This document shows, one piece after another, positions 13,818 to 17,515 of a stretch of 17,515 nucleotides of DNA. This DNA comes from Desulfobulbus sp. (GTDB lineage: Bacteria; Desulfobacterota; Desulfobulbia; Desulfobulbales; Desulfobulbaceae). Numbering within the stretch: the first letter of the stretch is position 1; every line of letters begins with the position of its first letter. The notes below the pieces were generated by a model. The model was not told where the DNA came from and searched no databases. It saw nothing but the letters and a program-made list of their open reading frames with translations. Both the position numbers and the translations under genes were made by a program. The stretch is taken from the NCBI GenBank assembly GCA_028684915.1, contig JAQUEZ010000121.1, positions 1-17,515 of the forward strand. The letters run 5' to 3'.

Positions 13818-14444
13818 TTAAACCCCTTTGTATAATTTGCTTTCTACATTCTGAAGCACGCTCCGTATTCCATCAAACCAGCCCTCAAAATATACTTGCG
13901 CAAGTATTAGGTAGTCCCAGCTGAATATTTGCTGACCATCTTTGTCACAAAATCCTTTTTTAATAAGGTCGTCGTTTACAAACTGATAAAAAGAACTAAT
14001 TTTTAGTTCAATATCTATTTCATTTAGTTCATTTTTTGCATTTTCAATAGTTGAAGTGATATATAGACAGTCATGTTTATTTCTAGTGCGATCAGAAGCA
14101 ACCATATCCAGCATATCTAAAGGATAAAACGGATCTACAGCGTTTTTTTCATATTGATAATCTTCAAACTGCTTTGAATTTATTACATACGCATCTTCGA
14201 TACCATCTCGAAAACCTTCTTCGTAAAAAGGCATGTTCTTCTGTTTCTTTTCTTTTCTCAATCGGTCAACGAGATCAAGGAACTTCTCGTGCGAAGTGTT
14301 TCCTTCAATAAGCTCAGCTTTCTTAACCTCATCTAACAATGCCTCTTGGCATATTTTAGATATTGGTTTTTTTAATGTGTTTTTGAATTGTTGCAGTTTT
14401 TCATACAAATCCTCTGTGACACTCACACTTAATCTTTTTGCCAT
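13818..14444 (-). CDS. RHH regulator with a long C-terminal domain
   Basis: A 208-aa protein, AT-rich gene. Residues 1-42 (KRLSVSVTEDLYEKLQQF, then PISKICQEALLDEV) are a CopG/Arc-type RHH DNA-binding domain. The rest is far longer than an antitoxin tail, and I do not recognise it. It contains a duplicated motif, EEGFRDGI (75-82) and YFEGWFDGI (185-193), each in a predicted helix, perhaps two copies of one helical module. GGAGGT precedes ATG 14444. It is first gene of the operon and probably represses its own promoter (14476-14504). Being an antitoxin for the DUF4258 protein is likely but not shown; the extra domain may sense a ligand or bind the other products. Confidence 0.7.
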   Translation of the reverse strand: MAKRLSVSVTEDLYEKLQQFKNTLKKPISKICQEALLDEVKKAELIEGNTSHEKFLDLVDRLRKEKKQKNMPFYEEGFRDGIEDAYVINSKQFEDYQYEKNAVDPFYPLDMLDMVASDRTRNKHDCLYITSTIENAKNELNEIDIELKISSFYQFVNDDLIKKGFCDKDGQQIFSWDYLILAQVYFEGWFDGIRSVLQNVESKLYKGV

Positions 14445-14475
14445 TGCCGAACCTCCGGTTTATGTATTTTTTTAT

Positions 14476-14504
14476 AAAATGCCACTTTATGCATACTGTG
14501 TCAA
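14476..14504 (-). promoter_or_regulatory. Promoter of the RHH/DUF4258 operon
   Basis: On the minus strand TTGACA (14504-14499) is followed by a 17-base spacer and CATTTT (14481-14476), a perfect -35 with a weak -10. The spacer contains the palindrome TATGCATA, and a related TATGCA lies near 14541, possible operator sites for the RHH protein. Confidence 0.5.
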
Positions 14505-14670
14505 TAATAAAAATAAATTATATAACAAAGTAATTTATGCAAAAAAATACACAACTCGCCATCGTGTTGAATTGCTGTAATTTTGTAGGAATAGGCTTCT
14601 CGGATTTTTCGTAGAAATGTAGGTTCCCGTTGGAAGGGTTAGTTATCTGTGAAAAACGGTATGCTAGAAC

Positions 14671-15009
14671 CATGTGCAGAAAAGAGTGTGTGATGACCCC
14701 GCGCGGATTGAGGCGCGGTTTACTCCACCCTGATTATGGTCGGCTTGGTCTGTTATTCTCTCGCCCTGGTCGAAAAATCTTTATCGAAACTAAACATTGA
14801 TCGCTCTCGTCCCGCCGCATAACGCACCTTCAATTCTTGGAATTAAGTTTTGGCGTGCTGATTCCAACAGGATACGTCGTTTGTTTTTTATGGCTCCAGC
14901 GAACACCACGTTTGCCTATTAGACAAAATAGGTTATTTTGACTCATGTGTGAAAATTGACGCGTTACTGAAAGGCGGATTGGGGCGGGGTTACAGCCCAG
15001 CGGTTTACT
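14671..15009. repeat. Direct repeats and a dyad upstream of the tyrosine recombinase gene
   Basis: The 450-bp gap before the recombinase gene has no gene. It holds two related blocks. Block one has CATGTG (14671), GCGGATTG (14703) and GCGGTTTACT (14715). Block two has CATGTG (14944), GCGGATTG (14974) and GCGGTTTACT (15000). Between them is a 12-bp-arm dyad with two mismatches around 3 bases (14919-14930 and 14934-14945). These may be recombination sites for the adjacent recombinase or the edges of an old insertion. Confidence 0.4.
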
Positions 15010-15027
15010 TTAACATGGGACAAAACG

Positions 15028-15576
15028 ATGAGTGAGCGAAAACATCTGGTGGCGGCAGAGGTCGGCAAGCTGATCGCAGCGGTGAAAGGGAGTCGCAACG
15101 AGGCCCGCGACCGATGCTTGTTGCTGTTGATGTTCCGGCATGGGTTGCGGGTGTCCGAGGCCTGCGGCTTGCGGATGTCGCAGGTGGACATTGAGAGCCG
15201 GGTATTGCATGTGCTCCGGCTGAAGAAGGGACTATCGACGACGCATCCGTTGCGGACGGACGAGGTGCGGGTGATTAAAGGCTGGTTGGCGGAGCGGCGG
15301 CGGTGGAACCCCCCGCATGATGCGTTCTTTGTCAGCGAACGGCGCACGCCGTTGAATCGGCGGACCGCCTGGGCCGCGATCCGGGGGTATGGGGAGAAGG
15401 CGGAGCTGGCCTTACCCGCTCATCCGCACATGTTGCGGCACGCCTGCGGGTTTGCCCTGGCCGATCAGGGGGCGGACACTCGCTTGATACAGGATTATCT
15501 CGGGCACCGGAACATTCAGCACACCGTCATTTATACCGCCGCCAATCCGGCCCGGTTTGAAAAACTGTGGCGGTAG
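15028..15576 (+). CDS. Small tyrosine recombinase, FimB/FimE/XerC-like
   Basis: A 182-aa, catalytic-domain-only tyrosine recombinase. Residues in order: R41 (FRHGLRVSEACGLR), a lysine at K66 or K67 (RLKKG), H134 and R137 (HPHMLRHACG), H160 (YLGHRNIQ) and nucleophile Y169 (TVIYT). All are present, so it is probably active. Lacking an N-terminal arm-binding domain, it resembles FimB-type invertases and the small recombinases on proteobacterial plasmids. On a plasmid it could resolve multimers or invert or move a segment; the repeats upstream (14671-15009) are possible sites. The gene is GC-rich compared with the RHH operon upstream. It converges on fic with only 14 bases between. Confidence 0.88.
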   Translation: MSERKHLVAAEVGKLIAAVKGSRNEARDRCLLLLMFRHGLRVSEACGLRMSQVDIESRVLHVLRLKKGLSTTHPLRTDEVRVIKGWLAERRRWNPPHDAFFVSERRTPLNRRTAWAAIRGYGEKAELALPAHPHMLRHACGFALADQGADTRLIQDYLGHRNIQHTVIYTAANPARFEKLWR

Positions 15577-15590
15577 TTTCGTGTTTCATT

Positions 15591-16880
15591 TCAGGGTTTT
15601 TTATTATTTTGCCATGGAACATCGACGGAAACATCTACAGGGTTCATGTTTGCTAATTGGGTAGAACCATATCGACGAACAGAATCTATTCTACTGATAC
15701 TAGGATAAAGTTTTGGAAACCACCGCTCAACCGCATCAATTGGAAAGGCGAGCACGAGCGGGGCGCGGGAGCTTTCGGATTTAAAGTAGCCTTTTTTAAT
15801 AAGGTCAGAGACAACGTTTCGCGCCATTCGTTCACCGTAGCTGGTAATCTCTCCGGCGCGGCCGCGCGGAACATCTCCTGTTAGCAGGGCTTCGCGTAGT
15901 AAAGGAAATGACCCTTTAGGCAGGGTCCCCGCCTGCACTTCCTCTTCGATATGCAAGCGCATCCGGCGTACGAGGTCGCCTGGTTCAAGTAATGAAGCCA
16001 TGAAATCGACCTGGTCGATGCAGATGGTCATAAAAAATGCGCAAAATCTTATCAAAGTTTGCGTCGATAGTGTTCCGCGTCCATCCAAATCGCCGCGTCG
16101 TGGGGCATCGGCGGCCATCAGTAGGGCTTTATATTCTTGGACGTTTCTAGCCAATCCCCTTGCCACCGACCAAAGGCTACTTCCCACCCCACAGCGCAGA
16201 AGCGAGGCATGCGACATCAGACGCGTTACCCGTCCGTTGCCATCATAAAATGGGTGTATCCAGAGCAACCGGTGATGAGCCGCTCCAAGGGCAATGATCT
16301 GGCCGCCCCGCGACATTTTTTTTATGTCATAGGCTTCTTCAAATCTTTTTAAGAAACGGGGTAAGGCTTCGGCTCTTGGCGGGATGTGTTTGCCTACCTG
16401 TACCCCCCCTTTTCTCAGCTCTCCCGCAACTACGCGCAGCTTTTCGCCTGTATCCGGATTCTGAACCCAAAGCAGCTCTTCCGGCAGCCGTTTGCAAAAC
16501 TCATGATGCAACCAGGTGATATATTCAACACTTGTTGTCTCGATCCGCAAATCCTCGTGATGATCGATAAGCCGCTGCACCTCGATATGGGCAACGGCTT
16601 CGTGTTGTAAAGCCCTCTTCTCCGGATCAGCCGAATAGTCTGAATGCGCCAGGGCGCGGTCAATATCGCGTGGGTGCGTGTCGTGTCCCTCGATGAGGTT
16701 GGAATAGTAGCAGTTCATTGACCGGACAAGGTCACCTACGCTCCGCCGCACAGCTGGCGGCAATTGGCTTGCCAGCCCAGAGGCTTTTGTTGCCAGATCC
16801 ATGGCAAGGTCTTCTAGCTTGCGCTCTCCGTCCGGCGGGAGCATCGGCTCCATGAGTCCTAAACTTTCTATCGTGGTCAT
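15591..16880 (-). CDS. Fic-domain protein (probable AMP transferase)
   Basis: A 429-aa protein. The Fic core motif HPFYDGNGR (209-217) is complete, with H209 as base. Fic enzymes usually transfer AMP from ATP to a hydroxyl of a target protein. An N-terminal helix carries S-N-L-I-E-G (60-65), the S/T-x-x-x-E-G inhibitory motif, so this is a class II self-inhibited Fic with E64 as the blocking residue. The C-terminal part (about 330-400) looks like a winged helix, as in the large Fic proteins that may regulate their own gene. Start ATG 16880 has GAGAGG upstream; a TTG at 16892 is less likely. The dyad at 16918-16944 lies 37 bases before the start. Confidence 0.92.
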   Translation of the reverse strand: MTTIESLGLMEPMLPPDGERKLEDLAMDLATKASGLASQLPPAVRRSVGDLVRSMNCYYSNLIEGHDTHPRDIDRALAHSDYSADPEKRALQHEAVAHIEVQRLIDHHEDLRIETTSVEYITWLHHEFCKRLPEELLWVQNPDTGEKLRVVAGELRKGGVQVGKHIPPRAEALPRFLKRFEEAYDIKKMSRGGQIIALGAAHHRLLWIHPFYDGNGRVTRLMSHASLLRCGVGSSLWSVARGLARNVQEYKALLMAADAPRRGDLDGRGTLSTQTLIRFCAFFMTICIDQVDFMASLLEPGDLVRRMRLHIEEEVQAGTLPKGSFPLLREALLTGDVPRGRAGEITSYGERMARNVVSDLIKKGYFKSESSRAPLVLAFPIDAVERWFPKLYPSISRIDSVRRYGSTQLANMNPVDVSVDVPWQNNKKP

Positions 16881-16917
16881 CGTGCCTCTCAACTATTGCC
16901 GGATTGAAAAGTTATTT

Positions 16918-16944
16918 TAACAACTATATATCAATTAGTTGTTA
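16918..16944 (-). promoter_or_regulatory. Perfect 9-bp-arm dyad upstream of fic (operator candidate)
   Basis: TAACAACTA (16918-16926) and TAGTTGTTA (16936-16944) are perfect reverse complements with a 9-base AT centre. The spacing of about two helical turns suits a dimeric repressor, possibly the Fic protein's own C-terminal winged helix. It overlaps the tail of the broken toxin frame. Three TATTGCCGG copies lie nearby (about 16894, 16964, 16974). Confidence 0.5.
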
Positions 16945-17107
16945 GCGCAACACGTAATGATATTGCCGGTTCTATTGCCGGTTTGCCTCGGATCGATGCA
17001 CCCAGATTCCCTGTGCAGAGAAGTCGATATTTTTTTCCCGCCAGAAATCGATAACAACGCTGCACATCCTGCAGCGCCGACGACGACCAGGTTGTTAGAT
17101 GTGGCAT
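16931..17107 (-). pseudogene. Broken ParE/RelE-family toxin gene
   Basis: ATG 17107 overlaps the antitoxin stop by 13 bases, the normal position for the toxin. The first 25 or so residues, MPHLTTWSSSALQDVQRCYR then FLAGK, match the start of ParE/RelE toxins. After a run of seven A residues the frame changes. Removing one base gives KNIDFSAQG, nearer to the family, but that frame also ends early. The present 58-codon frame ends at 16931. A frameshift plus loss of the 3' part is the simplest reading, so the toxin is probably dead. Confidence 0.6.
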
Positions 17108-17376
17108 TTGGGCGGTTCCACGTCTTGCCCATCTTCCAGCGTGCCAAGCCAGGCGTCAGCTTTTTCTAAAGCCACGTGTAAACCGGTTGCTTGGTATTCG
17201 TTCCAGGCCCGGATGCTGTCTTGCCGGAACGACTCATGCTTTTCTTCGCGCTCGACGTATTGGCTGATAGCTGCCTTCATCAACCAGTGCGTTGAGCGAC
17301 GTCTGGAGACGGCAAGGCGTTTCACGCGGGCTTTCATTTCAGGGTCAATTTTTACGGATATAACTGTGGTGCTCAT
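17095..17376 (-). CDS. RHH antitoxin, orphaned partner of a broken ParE/RelE toxin
   Basis: A 93-aa protein with an N-terminal RHH domain (VISVKIDPEMKARVKRLA, then STHWLMKAAISQYVE) and a helical tail ending WLGTLEDGQD, the pattern of CopG-type antitoxins paired with RelE/ParE. GGGGGAG lies upstream of ATG 17376. The toxin gene behind it is broken (16931-17107). The IS21-like element inserted 13 bases upstream of the start, between gene and probable promoter (which would lie around 134-200), so expression may now depend on the IS. It may survive as an anti-addiction remnant. Confidence 0.8.
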   Translation of the reverse strand: MSTTVISVKIDPEMKARVKRLAVSRRRSTHWLMKAAISQYVEREEKHESFRQDSIRAWNEYQATGLHVALEKADAWLGTLEDGQDVEPPKCHI

Positions 17377-17382
17377 GGCTCC

Positions 17383-17389
17383 CCCTCAT
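17383..17389. repeat. 7-bp target-site duplication of the IS21-like element, left copy
   Basis: CCCTCAT directly precedes the IS terminus TGTCACC at 17390 and equals 127-133. Confidence 0.72.
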
Positions 17390-17515
17390 TGTCACCACCG
17401 ATAAAAAACTGACCCGTTAGGCGTATTATTGCTGACCCCGTCGAAGTTGCCGGATTTCGATGAGCGTGCGATCTCACACCGATTCAGAGAGGTCCCCAAT
17501 GATGGGATGGACGGC
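17390..17515 (+). mobile_element. Left end of an IS21-like insertion sequence (partial)
   Basis: TGTCACC at 17390 begins a 26-bp terminal repeat (to 17415) matching the inverse of 101-126 at 22 positions. A second CTGACCCC follows at about 17432, as in the multiple subterminal repeats of IS21 ends. The element runs off the window. Confidence 0.7.
17499..17515 (+). CDS. istA: Start of a transposase gene (IstA-like), cut by the window end
   Basis: ATG 17499 follows GAGAGG at a good distance, 109 bases inside the IS end, and reads M-M-G-W-T. One group of IS21 IstA proteins begins with M-x-x-W-T followed by LYxxIR. Five residues are too few for a firm assignment; it rests mainly on the IS end. 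Confidence 0.4.

Noticed and set aside
1..17515. CRISPR array, tRNA or rRNA genes
   Set aside because: No regularly spaced repeats with unique spacers and no tRNA- or rRNA-like sequence were seen; the iterons and par repeats are too short and too few.

Overview
The window looks like almost all of a small mobilizable plasmid of about 17.4 kb from a proteobacterium, probably a gammaproteobacterium. It carries a partition/replication operon, iterons, an RSF1010-type oriT with a MOBQ relaxase, several toxin-antitoxin (TA) modules and two transposable elements. HemG and the RSF1010-like mobilization genes favour Gammaproteobacteria, but both are mobile, so the host assignment is an inference. The two window ends (1-126 and 17390-17515) are opposite ends of one IS21-like element. 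They have matching 26-bp terminal inverted repeats and are bordered by the same 7-bp sequence CCCTCAT, so the molecule was probably circular and opened inside that insertion sequence.

Layout. 134-2250: maintenance region with parA, a ribbon-helix-helix (RHH) partner, a winged-helix Rep candidate, then iterons and an AT-rich stretch (likely oriV). 2426-3036: mazEF-type TA pair with a palindromic operator. 3141-5341: mobilization region with a divergent TraD/MobC-like gene, oriT, MobA and a membrane MobB-like protein, ended by a 25-bp perfect hairpin. 5389-6228 and 13383-14504: one minus-strand accessory operon cut in two by a transposon. 6229-13384: a 7.16-kb Tn3-family transposon with 5-bp target duplications (AAGCT). 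It carries tnpA, phd-vapC and tnpR, plus a methyltransferase, hemG and an unusual aroQ between an internal and an external terminal repeat. 15028-17376: a FimB/XerC-like recombinase, a Fic protein, and an RHH antitoxin whose toxin gene is broken.

The most interesting result comes from removing the transposon in silico. Deleting 6229-13384 and one AAGCT copy restores an uninterrupted 65-codon gene for a small acidic protein with a C-terminal membrane segment. The restored locus is a tight five-gene operon: RHH protein (208 aa), DUF4258 protein (85 aa), a 28-aa peptide, the 65-aa membrane protein, and a uracil-DNA-glycosylase-superfamily protein (220 aa). I do not recognise this combination; it could be an undescribed TA or defence-type system. 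The second point of interest is that the Tn3 element carries metabolic-type genes (heme and shikimate pathway homologues) rather than resistance genes.

No rRNA, tRNA or CRISPR array was seen. Family assignments come from reading motifs; no database search was possible.
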